Assembly: GCA_014529385.2 (NCBI GenBank)
Contig: CM043944.1
Span: forward strand, 74,241,384-74,305,383
DNA length: 64,000 nucleotides
DNA from: Adiantum capillus-veneris
Taxonomy: Eukaryota; Streptophyta; Polypodiopsida; Polypodiales; Pteridaceae
Direction of reading: 5' to 3'
The notes beneath the pieces are model-generated. The model saw nothing but the letters and a program-made list of their open reading frames with translations, did no database searches and was not told the origin of the DNA. The position numbers were made by a program, and so were the translations under genes. Positions 1-10,892 of this stretch are shown here, in pieces. Positions within the stretch are counted from its first letter, which is position 1. Each line of letters begins with the position of its first letter.

Positions 1-10
1 TGTAAAAGGT

Positions 11-844
11 TTGCCCAAATTCAAGGTGGATGGTATGCATAAAGTGTGTGCAGCATGCCAGTTTGGAAAACAGTCAAAGGGCTCATTTCCATATGAGCGC
101 AATGTATGTAAAAAGCCACTTGAGGTGGTGTACACATATGTTTGGGGTCCAACCGATACTGCAAGTATACATGGTTGCAGGTATTATGTCTCTTTCATTG
201 ATGACCATACAAGGAAAGTATGGGTCTACTTCATGCGTAACAAAAGTGAAGTGTTTGGTCACTTTCAAGACTTCAAAGTCATGATTGAGAAGGAGATAGA
301 TATGCAAATCAAGACATTGAGGTCAGATGGAGGGGGAGAGTACTTCTCCAATGATTTTTCAGATTTTCTGCGAATGCATGGTATACGCAGGCAGTTTACA
401 TGCAGATATACTCCACAACAGAATGGGGTCGCAGAAAGGAAAAACAGGCACATTGCAGAGGTTGCACGTGCATTGATGAATGAGAAGAACATGCCTCATC
501 ATTTCTGGGCTGAAGCCGTAAATACAGCTGTGTACATTATGAACAGGACACCTACAGCTGCGGTGCATGATGTAACACCTGAGGAAAAGTTTACAGGTAC
601 AAAGCTTGATTTGGCACACTTGAAAGTGTTTGGCTGCATAGCTTACGTGCATGTACCAGATGAGTTGTGTAGGAAATTGGATCCTAAAGCGAAGAAATGT
701 ATTCTTGTGGGATATTCCCTTGAACAAAAGGGGTACAGGTGCTACAATCCTACTACACGAGAATTACGAGTGAGCAGAGATGTAGTCTTTGATGAGATGA
801 GCAACTGTACAGTAATGCACATGGCACTATTGGGACTGATGTAA
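11..844 (+). pseudogene. copia integrase (GAG-pre-integrase finger tail plus core)
   Basis: Encodes 277 residues from the end of the integrase zinc finger (CAACQFGKQ) through the catalytic core and the C-terminal copia integrase region. The core carries D106 (LRSDGGGEY) and E142 (GVAERKNRH), 35 residues apart, as expected for the D,D35E family. The first catalytic Asp, normally in a H-T-D-x-x-G-P motif, is Tyr43 (YTYVWGPT), so strand-transfer activity should be lost. The true start lies left of the window; residue 1 is only the first Met. The frame is lost near 840 and continues in another frame from about 853. Integrase would join the cDNA ends to host DNA in the nucleus. Confidence 0.93.
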
Positions 845-852
845 AAGATGAT

Positions 853-2852
853 GTGGTTGTACAAAATGTGAGGCCACAGTCACAGGTTTTGAGTGGACCA
901 CAAGAGTCCTCTTCTCGTGGCTCTGTTGAGAAACCATGGAATGGTAGACTACGTACACAGGTTACTCCACCAACAGGTACAGGGAATGTATCACGAAAAG
1001 GAAAGGAAAAGGTTGATGAACCTCCATTTATGGCTGATGCATCATCAGGTTTTTCACATGTAGACATGGATTCAGATGGTTCTGAACAAAGTCTTGATGA
1101 GGAATTTGGAATTCCCGCTGTCAGGACACCTGGTGTAAGGAAAGTACAAGAAGATGCTAGAGGGCAAAGGAGTGACCCAGGACCGCGTAGATCTAATAGA
1201 GTCAAAAATCCAGTTCATAAATTGACTTATGATGGGTATCTAGCGCATCACCAAGCCTACATGGCTAAGGTGATACAGGATGTGGAGCCCACATGTTTTG
1301 AGGATGCAGTTGGAAATGTGCATTGGGATGATGCAATGAATGAAGAGATGGCTGCATTGGAAGCAAACGACACATGGGAGTTGGTGCCATTGCCAAGTGG
1401 CAAGAAAGCTATTGGCTGTAAATGGGTGTATAAAACCAAGCATAAGGCTGATGGTAACATTGAGCGTCACAAGGCAAGGCTGGTCGCAAAGGGTTATGCA
1501 CAGACGTATGGCATAAACTATGAGGAGACCTTTGCTCCAGTGGCAAAGATGACGACTGTGAGAGCTGTCATAGCAGTGGATGCATCTAGAGGATGGATTA
1601 TGCATCAAATGGATGTAAAGAATGCCTTCTTGAATGGTGAGTTGCAAGAGGAAGTGTATATGGATCAGCCACCTGGTTATGTCGATCCAGGTTACCCAGA
1701 TTATGTATGCAGGCTTCTCAAAGCTTTGTATGGTTTGAAGCAGGGCTCTAGAGCATGGTATGACAGGATTGCCAAGTATCTTGTCAGTATTGGGTTTAGA
1801 AGAGCTCATGCTAATCATTCACTCTATGTACGTGAGAGTGATGTGGGGATTGTGGTCATTACCATATATGTAGATGACCTTATTATTGTTGGTGACAATG
1901 CTATGGAGATTGACCATGTGAAGGGTCTTCTCAAACAGGAGTTTGAAATGAAAGATTTAGGAGAGTTGCGCTACTTTCTTGGCATTGAGGTGATTAGGAC
2001 TCCAGAGGGTGTATGGCTATCACAGAGTTAGTATGCTTTGGACATGTTGTCAAAGTATGGTATGGCTGATTGTAAGCCAATTTCTATTCCCTTGGATGTG
2101 AATGCAAAGCTAAGTGCAGAGAAGGGTGATGTTGCTGAGGATGTCAACATGTACAGGAAGATTGTGGGTAGTGTAATCTACTTGACTATCACGAGGCCAG
2201 ACTTGAGCTACACAGTAGGCTTGGAGAGTCAGTTCATGCAGCTTTCGAGGAAGCCACATTTGGATGGAGTACGACACACACTTAGGTATGTGCAAGGTAC
2301 TCTTGACTACGCATTGTTCTATGCAGCAGATGCACCATTAGCATTGTATGGGTATACAGATGCAGATTGGGCAGGTAGCATTGTTGATAGGAGATCTACG
2401 AGTGGCTTCATGTTCTCTTTTGGGAGTGCTGCTGTACTTGGAGCAGCAAAAAGTAGCCTACGGTTGCTTTATCGAGCACAGAGGCCGAGTACAGAGGTGC
2501 AACAGTTGCGACCTGCGAGGTAGCTTGGCTACGCACATTACTTGAGGACTTGGGAGTGCAAGTGGACAAGCAGATTTTCATCCATTGTGACAACCTCAGC
2601 AGCATGCAATTGGCTAGGAACCCAGTGTTCCATGCCAGGACCAAACACATAGAGGTCCATTACCATTACGTTCGAGAGCGAGTGTTGGCGGGCGACATTG
2701 ACTTGGTCTACGTCAGCACAGAGGAGCAGATAGCGGATATCTTTACCAAGGCCCTCGGAGCTGAGAAGCTTCGACGTTTCCGGACTATGCTTGGACTCTG
2801 CGACATGCAGAGCTCGAGGGGGAGTGTTGAGATGTCGAGCTCTACACCTTGA
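853..2852 (+). pseudogene. copia reverse transcriptase and RNase H
   Basis: Copia-type polymerase followed by RNase H. Visible motifs are KARLVAKGY, KNAFLNGELQEEVYMDQP, YGLKQGSRAWY and the catalytic IYVDD near 1864-1875 (about residue 338 of this frame). The RNase H portion has YTDADWAG and ends IADIFTKAL, typical of this superfamily. Breaks: an in-frame TAG at 2029-2031, a one-base deletion near 2437 that shifts frame inside the conserved V-S-W-S-S-K-K-Q segment, and a TAG at 2454-2456 where the family has Gln. Coding ends at 2852, slightly inside the LTR. It would copy the element RNA into cDNA in cytoplasmic virus-like particles. Confidence 0.95.
2815..2824 (+). promoter_or_regulatory. polypurine tract of the copia element
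   Basis: The run CGAGGGGGAG directly precedes the TGTTGAG start of the LTR, as expected for the plus-strand primer. The same junction, with AAGGGGGAG, occurs in the second copy at 20731-20739. Confidence 0.85.
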
Positions 2853-3146
2853 GCTGGCATCCACTACGGGTCTTGGCCGCTTACTGCATTTACTCACTGG
2901 TGCGTTAGGTGATCGACACGGAGGATCTCTGCCAGTGATTCTACAGCTGGACTACACTTATAGTGCCAACCTAGTACGCTTCTAGCGAGTTCACACTTAG
3001 TGACCGCATGTACATATGTGCTACTTTTCAGCTTTAGCACTTAGTCATTTTGTACTCTCTTTTCTGTGAAGAATAAGAAGAAGCTTTCCATCTGTGTGTG
3101 CTTTGTGCTTGTCTTGTGTAGCTCTCTTGCATTCTCATTCTTTACA
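2825..3146 (+). repeat. 3' LTR of the copia element (322 bp)
   Basis: Begins TGTTGAGATG after the polypurine tract and ends CATTCTTTACA. Both limits are supported by the 20740-21064 copy, which matches closely and diverges right after the same terminal CA. The next base is gag sequence of a minus-strand gypsy element. Confidence 0.92.
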
Positions 3147-3540
3147 CCATCTCCGTCGAGGTGGCGGGAGACTCACTTCTTTCTCGTTCCTTTGGTGGAG
3201 GCTCTTGAGTTCTCCTTTGGGAAGGAGATGCATCATCAAGAAGTAAATTCTTGAGACCTTCGTACGAATTCTCTTCTTCTTCCCGAATCGGAGAGAGACC
3301 TCTTTTGGTAGTCTCACAAGGAGGCTTCCTGGGTGTTCTCTCGTCATGGTGATGAGCTTGGAGAATCCCGTGAGCACGGAGCTGTCGTTGCACTTTGCTT
3401 TGGAGAGATGGATTGCCCATGGCTTGTTGAAGCCTAGAAACAAGATACTTAACAACCACTGAAGCATCATTAGTAGCTTGCTCATGAGCAAAATCAAAGC
3501 TATCAACATTAATTTCACTCTCTTTACTATTGTCAGCCAT
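3147..3540 (-). pseudogene. gag-like N-terminus of element C, truncated
   Basis: An open frame of about 130 residues starts MADNSKESEINVDSF and is charged and Glu/Lys/Arg-rich, with a helical stretch (VVKYLVSRLQQAMGNP) and a Pro/Ser/Arg-rich tail. It begins about 390 bp downstream of the primer site on the same strand, where gag should start, and runs straight into the copia LTR, which truncates it. No capsid motif is reached, so the gag call rests on position. A fragment of another element protein is possible. Confidence 0.5.
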
Positions 3541-3923
3541 TCTAACAACTTTTAGGTGTACTTTGGCACTTCAAGCCCTAGTTGCTACTCCTCTTTACCC
3601 CTTTAGAAAAAGCAATCAAGCTATTGTACCCACGGCTCGAATACCATTAATTGCAAGGAATAGAAGAGAGGGTCTTTCAACACCAAACCAGCACCGGCTC
3701 CTGTCAAGCTTCTAATAGCTCAATAGTGGTTAAGACGTAGGCAAGCCCCGTAGGACTCCAGTATTAAGACCATACCTCTCGACGGTGATGCCCCGTTAAC
3801 TGCACGAAGGCAGGCGCACTGCAAGGCTAAAAAATCCCTATTCTACTTACTCACAGGCAATTAATAATACCAATCATTTATAGCTAGGTTGAGGACCTCG
3901 CTTCTTGAGCAAGAAAAGAGAAA

Positions 3924-3941
3924 CCTTGTGATCTGATACCA
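3924..3941 (-). promoter_or_regulatory. primer-binding site, initiator tRNA-Met type
   Basis: On the minus strand the sequence reads TGGTATCAGATCACAAGG one base after the LTR end. The first ten bases match the usual plant TGGTATCAGAGC primer site; one mismatch follows. Confidence 0.75.
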
Positions 3942-4663
3942 ATGTAACATTTAATGGTCTAAAAACTTATGTGTAGCGGAAATTAGCATGAACATAGTGG
4001 GCATTTCATTAGCATAGATTCCTAATGAGAATTACAAGAGTGCTTGGGTGGAGAGAGAAACAACAAGCATAACACCTAGTTAGATAGCATCAACAATACT
4101 TTCAAAAGAGAGAGAAATTAAGCTATTTACAACAGTTGAGGACCGGATTTGCATGGAGCCGGTCCCCCCTCCAAAAGGCTTTGTATTATGGTTTCTCCCA
4201 TCAAGAGAGACATTGTACAATACAATTCTTTGTGTTCCTTCAAGACTAGCTAGTGCAATGAAGATGAAAGCTTCATGCACTAAGCAAAACACTTAGTATT
4301 ATCCCCGTTCTTAGACCCAAGACCTCACACACCTTCGAAGATGGTGAGAGCTAGCAGGGTATGAGAGTAGATTGAGAGGAAGAAGGAGTATCTTACGAGA
4401 AAGATGTACATCTCCTCACATAATCACTCATATTAGCATATCTTTAGCTTAGTAATTAGCTTGGTAGAGGAGATGAGCACGCATTGAAGCTTGGCTCTTG
4501 GTTGGATTTGCATCCACAAGCCAAGAGTGTGTCGATGTAGGCTTCTATCTCACAAGTTTGGAGTAGGTGATGAGCTCTCGATTAAAGCTTGGGAAGAGAT
4601 AGTCTTCTCTTTCTTCACACATGAGATTGTGTGAGTGTGTGTGTGTGATAATACCTTGCAAAA

Positions 4664-4675
<12 letters not shown>

Positions 4676-4712
<37 letters not shown>
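4676..4712. repeat. CT microsatellite
   Basis: Almost pure CT dinucleotides after a short C run, inside the LTR of element C. Confidence 0.95.
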
Positions 4713-5155
4713 TGGGCGAGCCCTCTTGCTATTTGCTCTTGCTCCAGCCTTATTGGCCCTCCCCAAGTCAACAAGCCAATGACCATTAAGCAGCATAAGT
4801 GATAGCCTTCTGACATGTGTCCCCCTTTCCCCTTTTGTGAGAGCTTTAGGTAATTTAATAATTAAATTAAACTCTCATTGGACCTCTTTGCCTCCTGGCC
4901 AATAGGAATCAGGCAAGCCATTGGGCTCCCGAATGCTCATTGGACCCCTTGGGAGACTGCCCAATAGTCTTCTAGGAGACTTATTTCTCATTGGTTCTTT
5001 TATTAAGTGTTTTTAAATTAATTAAACTAGATTTACTCTAGCCTAATTCTCATTGGTCTACCTCCAAGGCCATCCAATAGGAATTGGGCACACCTTGTGG
5101 GCATCTAGGCTAGGGAGCTGACATGTGTCCCTAATTCCCTTTGTGTAAAGGGAGC

Positions 5156-5158
<3 letters not shown>

Positions 5159-5190
<32 letters not shown>
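5159..5190. repeat. TG microsatellite
   Basis: Sixteen TG units in the LTR of element C. Confidence 0.95.
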
Positions 5191-5193
<3 letters not shown>

Positions 5194-5507
5194 TTCTCTC
5201 TCATCCCCTAGAAGAAGGGCTCGCCCCCTCCCATGTAGGGATATGCAAAGACTTTTTAGTCATACCAAAGCATCCAATTTCCCCTAGGGTTGACCTTTGG
5301 ACACAACCTTTGAATTTTGGAACCTTAGCATTTTGGAAGTCTTAATGGGCTGAACCTTAGGGTCTTTTTCGCCCATTGTTGCACTTGGCTCTTTTGCAGA
5401 TGGCCCCCACTTTGGATCCCTATTTTTTCCTCCTTTGGATCCCTACTGTGGCCGGTCTGCTAGCTTAACCAATATTCTAGCTTTTTCTCCCCTGGCACTT
5501 TCCAACA

Positions 5508-5757
5508 TTAAATGATCAGTTTAATATGAGAAAATCATTTAGGAGAATTAGATATTGATTATTATGACATTTTCATTTTTGTTTTTTTTTTAACTATCTA
5601 AGGGAAAGTGAGCGGCTTTTTTGGCTACATTTCTTCTTCAGCTCTAGAAGCTATGTTATCTACATCTTAGCTCCTTCTCATAACCCTTGAGCTTCCTCAC
5701 AAACTCTCACAGAAAGACGCCCGGTGCCTTCCTGGAAAGACTGCCAACTTCTTGACA
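5508..5757 (+). repeat. 5' LTR fragment of element A (U5 end)
   Basis: From about 5570 to 5757 this matches 12715-12953 closely, including AGGGAAAGTGAGCGGCTT and the end CAACTTCTTGACA. It lacks about 33 bp present in the 3' LTR. The part from 5508 to 5570 is only vaguely similar, and the rest of the LTR is missing. Confidence 0.85.
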
Positions 5758-5761
5758 TATT

Positions 5762-6496
5762 TTTGGTGTTGTTGCTCTAGAAATTAAGGAGCATGTTAGG
5801 GGAATTAAAGATGGGCATGGGAGAAATTGGGAAGAACTTAAAGTAGCTTTAAAAGAGGAATATTTCATGGAGGACTCGGAGAGAGTGACAAAAAGGACGT
5901 TCTTAGAATGGGTAGTCAAGCCAAAGCAAGGACTATCAATAACAGAGCTAGTTAGGGAATTTGAGCGGCGCTATGCACAACTCACCAGGACAGAAAGGGC
6001 CACACTAGATGCAGAGAAAAAGGATCTTTTCTTACAATCCGCAGGTAAAGAGTTTCAAGAAAATTTGGAGCTTCTTCTTGAAGATAAAGATGCTAAGCAA
6101 GGACTAAAGACCGACTGGAATGAAGTTGAAGGTGCTGTCTCGTTGCTTGCCAAACGACAAAGAAGAAGGGACAAGATGGTAGTAAACACTACAAGTCCTT
6201 CAACCTCAACTTCTGACAAAATGGTAAAGCCTACTTTTATCGCTCCTAAGTTTGATGAGTCCATGCTAGATGAGCTTGTGAAGGGAATGAGTGACTTGAA
6301 GGTAAAGCTTGCAAAGCTTGAAGAAAAAGGCCAATCATCAGGGCCACTTCCTAGGCAAAGGCAACAACCCAAAGAAGGGTTTGTTAATAGATGTATTTGG
6401 TGTGATAGTACAGACCATGTAAGAAGGGATTGTGATGATTTTAGTGATGCTTTATCAAAAGATGTTGTCTTTTTAAGGATGGTAAAATTCACGTAA
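5762..6496 (+). pseudogene. gag of element A with CCHC zinc knuckle
   Basis: The frame is open from the LTR edge; the first Met is at 5867. A gag-like helical region (NWEELKVALKEEYF, ITELVREFERRYAQL) is followed by a basic patch (KRQRRRDK), a Ser/Thr linker and a canonical CX2CX4HX4C knuckle (CIWCDSTDHVRRDC) near the C-terminus, which would bind element RNA. The N-terminal part of gag seems to be missing because the frame starts directly after the LTR. It ends at TAA 6494-6496 and the downstream protein continues in another frame. Gag forms the virus-like particle. Confidence 0.85.
5764..5780 (+). promoter_or_regulatory. possible decayed tRNA-Asp primer-binding site
   Basis: TGGTGTTGTTGCTC lies six bases after the LTR end and differs from the tRNA-Asp-type site TGGCGCCGTTGCC only by C-to-T changes in its first 13 bases. 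Against it, the gag frame is already open through this stretch, so the leader must have been lost or the match is chance. Confidence 0.4.
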
Positions 6497-6513
6497 GAGA
6501 GAAAGGTCTACCC

Positions 6514-7493
6514 TTGAGAACTAACTTTGGGAAGGGGGGGATGCAAACCTTAGTTGAAGATATGGCAACTAACCATGCCACCTCTTCAGTTGAGGCAGCT
6601 ACTTATGGAGTAAAAATTGACCATCTTAGTGATGAAAAGGTGAATGACCATCATGGTCAAATTTGGCCAAATGTCATGCAATTAGCTAAAAAGGGAAATC
6701 TTACAAAAGAGATTCTACATGAAGCAGGTGATTGCATACGTCTAGAAAAAGGATGGAATGATCCATTGGACTCATTGTCAGTGCATTCCTACATTACAAA
6801 ATGCCAACAAAATGAGGCTATTGTAGAAAAGAAGCGAAGACGTGAGAATGATGATGAAGGACCATCAAAAAGAGCTTCTAGAAGTGGGGGAAGAAGCGAC
6901 TCATGCCTTCTCAAATACCCTCAACACAAGGAGCATCTCCACCTGAAGTACTCATGGAGGAGTCTACAACAGGAAAGAAGAAAGAGCCAGCAAAAGGTAA
7001 GGCAAAAGGCCCAACTTATAAACTACAATCTGATATTGAGGTTGCTATAGATTTAAAGAAAGTCTTGGAGGAAAGGATCTTAAATAGCAAAATTGAGTTT
7101 ACTCTGGGAGAAGTTCTTGGCATTGCAAAGCGTGAATTCCATGAGGAGATCATTGACATCATCAAGATGAAGAGGCAAACCCTTGCTGAAGTTTCTCTTC
7201 CACAGGTTGAAGGGGAAACCTCAAAGACACAAGGGATGCAGCTGCGAAATAAGGAGGATGATGGAGCTATGGTAGGATGCTACCAATCTAGTGGGAGAGT
7301 GAAGCAAGTGCATTTCTCAAATGATGATGAAGAAGTTGAAGATATTCCTAGGAGCTACTATTCACGAAGTCACTGGGCAAGGACTAATACAGAAAAATTG
7401 GTCAAGGTAGGTGATCTTGAAGAACCATTTGTTGCCTTGATTGACCATGGTTTAGAAATAAACATAATGTCAAAGAGTCTCTACAACAAGTGA
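6514..7493 (+). pseudogene. element A gag-protease linker and N-half of protease
   Basis: Two overlapping frames (6514-7050 and 6903-7493) make one product split by a frameshift near 6900. The first is acidic then strongly basic (KKRRRENDDEGPSKR). The second holds a helical linker and ends in the retropepsin active-site region VALIDHGLEINIMS. The usual D-S/T-G is D-H-G here, either a lineage feature or damage; the second copy of this element does not cover the position. A TGA at 7491-7493 separates it from the rest of the protease. Retropepsin cleaves the polyprotein during particle maturation. Confidence 0.8.
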
Positions 7494-7883
7494 AAATGGC
7501 CAATGGACACAGATCATGGCTGGATGGTAAAAGTGGCAAACAATTCATCCGATGAATTGTATGCAGCATGTTCAGGTGTGAAGGTGACAATAGGTGATGT
7601 AAAGATTGACCAAAACTTCTTTGCACAGGATACATCTTCATATCATCTCATCCTTGGACAGCCCTACATTGTGGGAGTTCGAATGGAAACAAAGGTAATG
7701 GACGATGGTTCTGCATATGCTAGGATACGTAGCAAAGATGGTAAATGTGTTGTCCAATTTATCACAGTTTGTGTGAACCATGAAAGAAATCATGACAACC
7801 TCAGAGAACATCCTCTACCAAAGGTGAGCAAAGAGTTTCATGACCATAGGGAAATGATGGGTTTTGGCCAAGTACCATTGTAA
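7494..7883 (+). pseudogene. element A protease C-terminal half
   Basis: Encodes the rest of the retropepsin: DTDHGWMVKVANNSSDELYA, a beta-rich stretch and the signature LILGQPYIVGVRMETK, equivalent to the I-L-G-R-P motif, then NHERNHDNLREHPLP. The 50466-50852 copy matches it closely. It lies in a different frame from the upstream half and stops at TAA 7881-7883, before a short non-coding gap and the polymerase. Confidence 0.85.
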
Positions 7884-7960
7884 AGCGGGATTGTAGTGGT
7901 ACAGAAAGAAAAAGGGTCTCGCCTGATCCAAAAATAGGTGAAACTTTCTCAACGGGCTCC

Positions 7961-8755
7961 TTGGTAACAAAGAATGGATCAATATGTTTTACAAAACTTG
8001 AAGATTTGAAGAGATGTGAGAAAATCAAAATGGGAATCTTGGATCCTTCTTGTGCTCCATACTCAAACAGGTGGTTCACAGTTCCAAAGAAGAATGGTTC
8101 TCTACGCTTCATCCAAGATATGCAACCAGTAAACAAGGTGAGGATTAGAAATGCAGGTACAGGTCCAATTGTGGATGAGTTTGCAGAGGCGTTTGTAGGG
8201 AGGGCAATCTACTCAATGGGGGATCTCTAGTCAGGGTATGATCAATTTCAGCTTGCAATCGAAAGCAGAGACTTGACAACCATGAGGAAACCTTTGGGTT
8301 TGGTAAGGATGTGTACCTTGCCACAGGAAGCAACCAACTCGGTTGCACATATGATGAATGGGATGAATAAGGTCTTATGTGACTTTATTCCTCAAATCAC
8401 AATGCCTTTCATTGATGATTTGCCTATCAAAGGATGTGAAGAAAGTGACAAAGATGAAGCTTTGGATCTCAAGGGATGTCGCAGGTTTGTGGTAAATCAC
8501 ATAAATGGTTGTGATAAAATTTTGTCTAAGTTGGAAGAAGTGAATCTTACATTGTCAGGGAAAAATTCTATGTTTGGTGTCAATGAAGTGCTCATTGTGG
8601 GGCACATGTGCGGGCCATATGGTAGGAAACCTTGTCCAGCAAAGGTAGATGCCATCCAAAGAATGAAAGAAACATGCACTAGCATCACTGAGGTTAGAAG
8701 GTTTCTGGAGCATGTGTCTTCTATGTTATTTGGATTCCACATTATGCACATGTAG
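7961..8755 (+). pseudogene. element A reverse transcriptase, internally deleted
   Basis: Gypsy-type polymerase. Motifs in order: WFTVPKKNGSLRFIQDMQPVN, the SGYDQFQLA block (interrupted by TAG at 8228-8230), MMNGMNKVL, catalytic FIDDLPIKG near 8410, a VGHMCG block and the thumb region. The linker between protease and polymerase is shortened: about 560 bp present in the second copy (about 51000-51563) are missing near 8014. The reading continues beyond TAG 8753-8755 only after a frameshift (VADPLYQLLRK). Confidence 0.9.
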
Positions 8756-9250
8756 CTGATCCTCTTTATCAGCTGCTTAGAAAGAATTAGAAGTTTAAAT
8801 GGACAGAAGCACATGTAAAATCCATGAAAAAGCTAAAGCAGTTACTCCGATCAGCAACAACTTTGAGAAAGGTAGACTATGAGTGTCAAAGGCCAGTAAT
8901 TGTGATAGTAGACACCAGTCCTACAAGGATTGGATGGGCAATAGGGCAAGATGACAAAGAAGGACACAGGTATGTGGTAAGATTTGGAGCAAAGGTAGTG
9001 CTTGCTAAAGAAACTATCCATAGATAAAGAGAGATTTATGGGGTATGGTTACAACCTTGAAAAGTGGAAAAGAGTACCTAATTGGTGCATGTGTGGTTGT
9101 AGAAACAGATTATCTACCACTTCTTGGGATGATTACAAGCTGCTCAACGCCAGACATTGCTATGCTGCAGTGGATTGCATACATTAAGTCCTTAAATCCC
9201 GAGTTTAAGCACATTTCAGGTAAAGACAATACAGTGGGAGATATGCTATC
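8756..9250 (+). pseudogene. element A RNase H region
   Basis: Begins with the tether KWTEAHVKSMKKLKQLL, then VIVIVDTSPTRIGWAIGQDD, where the family has the first catalytic Asp in a D-x-S-x-x-G-x-G context. It ends with IAYIKSLNPEFKHISGKDN and VGDMLSRA, the usual end of gypsy RNase H. A frameshift near 9020 divides it. It would remove the RNA strand during reverse transcription. Confidence 0.85.
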
Positions 9251-10382
9251 AAGGGCAAGGTATGAAGATGAGTCACAAATGATTAACGAGGGAGATGATG
9301 TAGGCACAAAGTTCTATTCTATCTCTCATGTCAAAGGTAACAATGTATGCATGACTAATCTACTTGAATCATTCTTGAAAGAGCTTTATGAAGGTGATTG
9401 GCTTCTTATTGGAAGCTACTTGAGCACTCTCACAAAACAGGATGATTGGTCTGAACAAGAATTCAAGAGGATACGCACGAAAGCATATGGGTACTTTTTG
9501 AGGGATGGTTACTTGTGGAAGCATCCTAAACAAAAGGGTGCTACACCACAATGGGTTATATGTAAAAAAGAGACTCAAGTAAAGCTCATGCAAGAGTTTC
9601 ATGGGAGTCTATGGGCTGGACATAGGGGTGTGTGGGCAACCTTCTCCAAGTTGAAAGAAAAATACTGGTGGACGCGTATGTATAAAGATGTATCTCAATT
9701 TGTAGAGTCGTGTGTAACTTGTCAAATGTATTCAAATGTCCGACATCATGATGGATTGCACCCTACATATCCACTAGCCATGCACTATAAATGGGTTGTG
9801 GATCTAGTCACAATGCCTTTAGGACTCTGGCAGATGAGATACTTGGTTCTTGAATGAGAGGACCTAACTAACCAGGTTGAAGGAAGAGCATTAAGAGCTA
9901 AAACCACAGAAGTTGTGTGCAAATTCCTTCTTGATGAGGTGATTTGCCGTTATGGCTGTGTGGGAAAGATCACTGCAGATAGAGGTGAGCTGGATGCTGA
10001 GGAAGCAAGGGAGTTCTTTACCAGATTAGGAATCAAGATTTCTCTTACCACAACTTACAACCCTGAAGGCAATGGAAAGAGTGAAAGAGGGCATCCTCCT
10101 ATCACCAAAGCTTTGGCTAAGGCTTGCGAAGGAAGAGTTGGTGAGTGGCCAAAATTGTTATCATATGCTTTATGGGATGATCATACAACACATAGCTCAG
10201 TAACTGGCTACATGCCTGCGGCACTAATGTATGGTCAAAATCCAGTGATGCCAATTGAAGATACAATTCCCACATGGAATGTACTACCTTGGCAAGAGGG
10301 GCTTAGCAGTGAAGATCTCCTTGCATTGCATATAACACAACTAGAGAGAAGACCTGGAGACATTGAAGCTGCAAGAGAATGA
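9251..10382 (+). pseudogene. element A integrase, zinc finger and core
   Basis: The HHCC finger is visible (EFHGSLWAGHRGVW, then CVTCQMYSNVRHH, about 9590-9750). It is followed by the core: MHYKWVVDLVTMPLG carries the first Asp, ITADRGELDAEE the second and NPEGNGKSERGH the catalytic Glu. The frame breaks at 9855-9857 and resumes by 9915. The core stops at TGA 10380-10382, then the C-terminus continues. The order and the lack of a chromodomain at the C-terminus argue against a chromovirus. Confidence 0.9.
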
Positions 10383-10892
10383 CTCAAAAATGCAAGGTTG
10401 AAAAACAAGGACTACTTTGATAAGCGACATCGAATCAGGAGCAAAGCAATTGACAAAGATGACTGGGTTTTAGTGTATGATAGTAGCCTTGATAACCAGC
10501 ACACAGTCATGCGTGAGTTCTCAAAAAGATGGTTTGGACCGTATGTTGTAAAGCATGTGCATGAAAATGCTACTTACAGCTTGTCTGAACTAGATGGTAT
10601 AGAACTAAAGATTCCCATTGCGGGAAAAAGGATCAAAATGTTTAAGAGAAGAGGAGACAATGATCTAGAAGATGTTGATGAGGAAGAAGAGAAAAACACA
10701 AGTGAAGATCAAAGTGAACATGAAGCTCTGAAATCATCCAGTGAAGAAGAAAGCAAGGAAGATGTACAAGAGGTCATATCTTACAAAGAGACAATGTGGC
10801 ACATACCGGAGGATGTGCAGGTTTTGAGGGGGTCGATGTCGTGTTGTGGCACGTATATAGTGGGAACGGGCATTAAACGATTTATCTTGTGA
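10383..10892 (+). pseudogene. element A integrase C-terminus (GPY/F module) running into the LTR
   Basis: Starts NARLKNKDYFDKRHR and contains SKRWFGPYVVKHV, the GPY/F module of gypsy integrases, a basic hinge, and an acidic tail with many Glu/Ser residues. The stop at 10890-10892 lies 56 bp inside the LTR, which starts at 10837, so the last residues are LTR-encoded. This may be original or the result of a lost stop. Confidence 0.85.
10823..10836 (+). promoter_or_regulatory. polypurine tract of element A
   Basis: The purine-rich TTGAGGGGG followed by TCGA precedes the LTR start TGTCGTG at 10837. It also codes for integrase-tail residues. Confidence 0.6.

Larger units (their letters stand above)
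1..3146 (+). mobile_element. Ty1/copia LTR retrotransposon, 5' part outside the window
   Basis: The order integrase, reverse transcriptase, RNase H, purine tract, LTR is the Ty1/copia (Pseudoviridae-type) arrangement. Gag, protease and the 5' LTR lie left of the window. The element ends in a TG...CA LTR at 3146, after which the sequence becomes the broken gag of another element on the other strand, so this copy was inserted there. A second, shorter copy of its 3' end lies at 20453-21064 and fixes the LTR limits. Damage is light: one frameshift near 840, a stop at 2029, a one-base loss near 2437 and a stop at 2454, so this is a fairly young but non-functional copy. Confidence 0.95.
3147..5507 (-). 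mobile_element. gypsy-like element C: LTR, primer site and truncated gag
   Basis: Read on the minus strand this is a 5' LTR (5507 down to 3943), an initiator-Met-type primer site, a short leader and the first part of a gag-like frame cut off by the copia LTR at 3146. No polymerase remains. On its other side it abuts sequence that becomes recognisable as the 5' LTR of gypsy element A, so it probably landed in that LTR. Confidence 0.7.
3943..5507 (-). repeat. 5' LTR of element C (about 1565 bp)
   Basis: Bounded by TGTAACATTT on the left and CTTTCCAACA on the right (plus strand), that is TG...CA, with the primer site directly outside the left end. It contains CT (4676-4712) and TG (5159-5190) microsatellites. 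No partner LTR is in the window, so the right limit is inferred from the terminal CA and the change of sequence character. Confidence 0.65.

Noticed and set aside
5159-5190. Possible telomere-like or CRISPR-like repeats in TG/CA and GA stretches
   Set aside because: They are simple dinucleotide arrays without unique spacers; no CRISPR or telomere unit is present.
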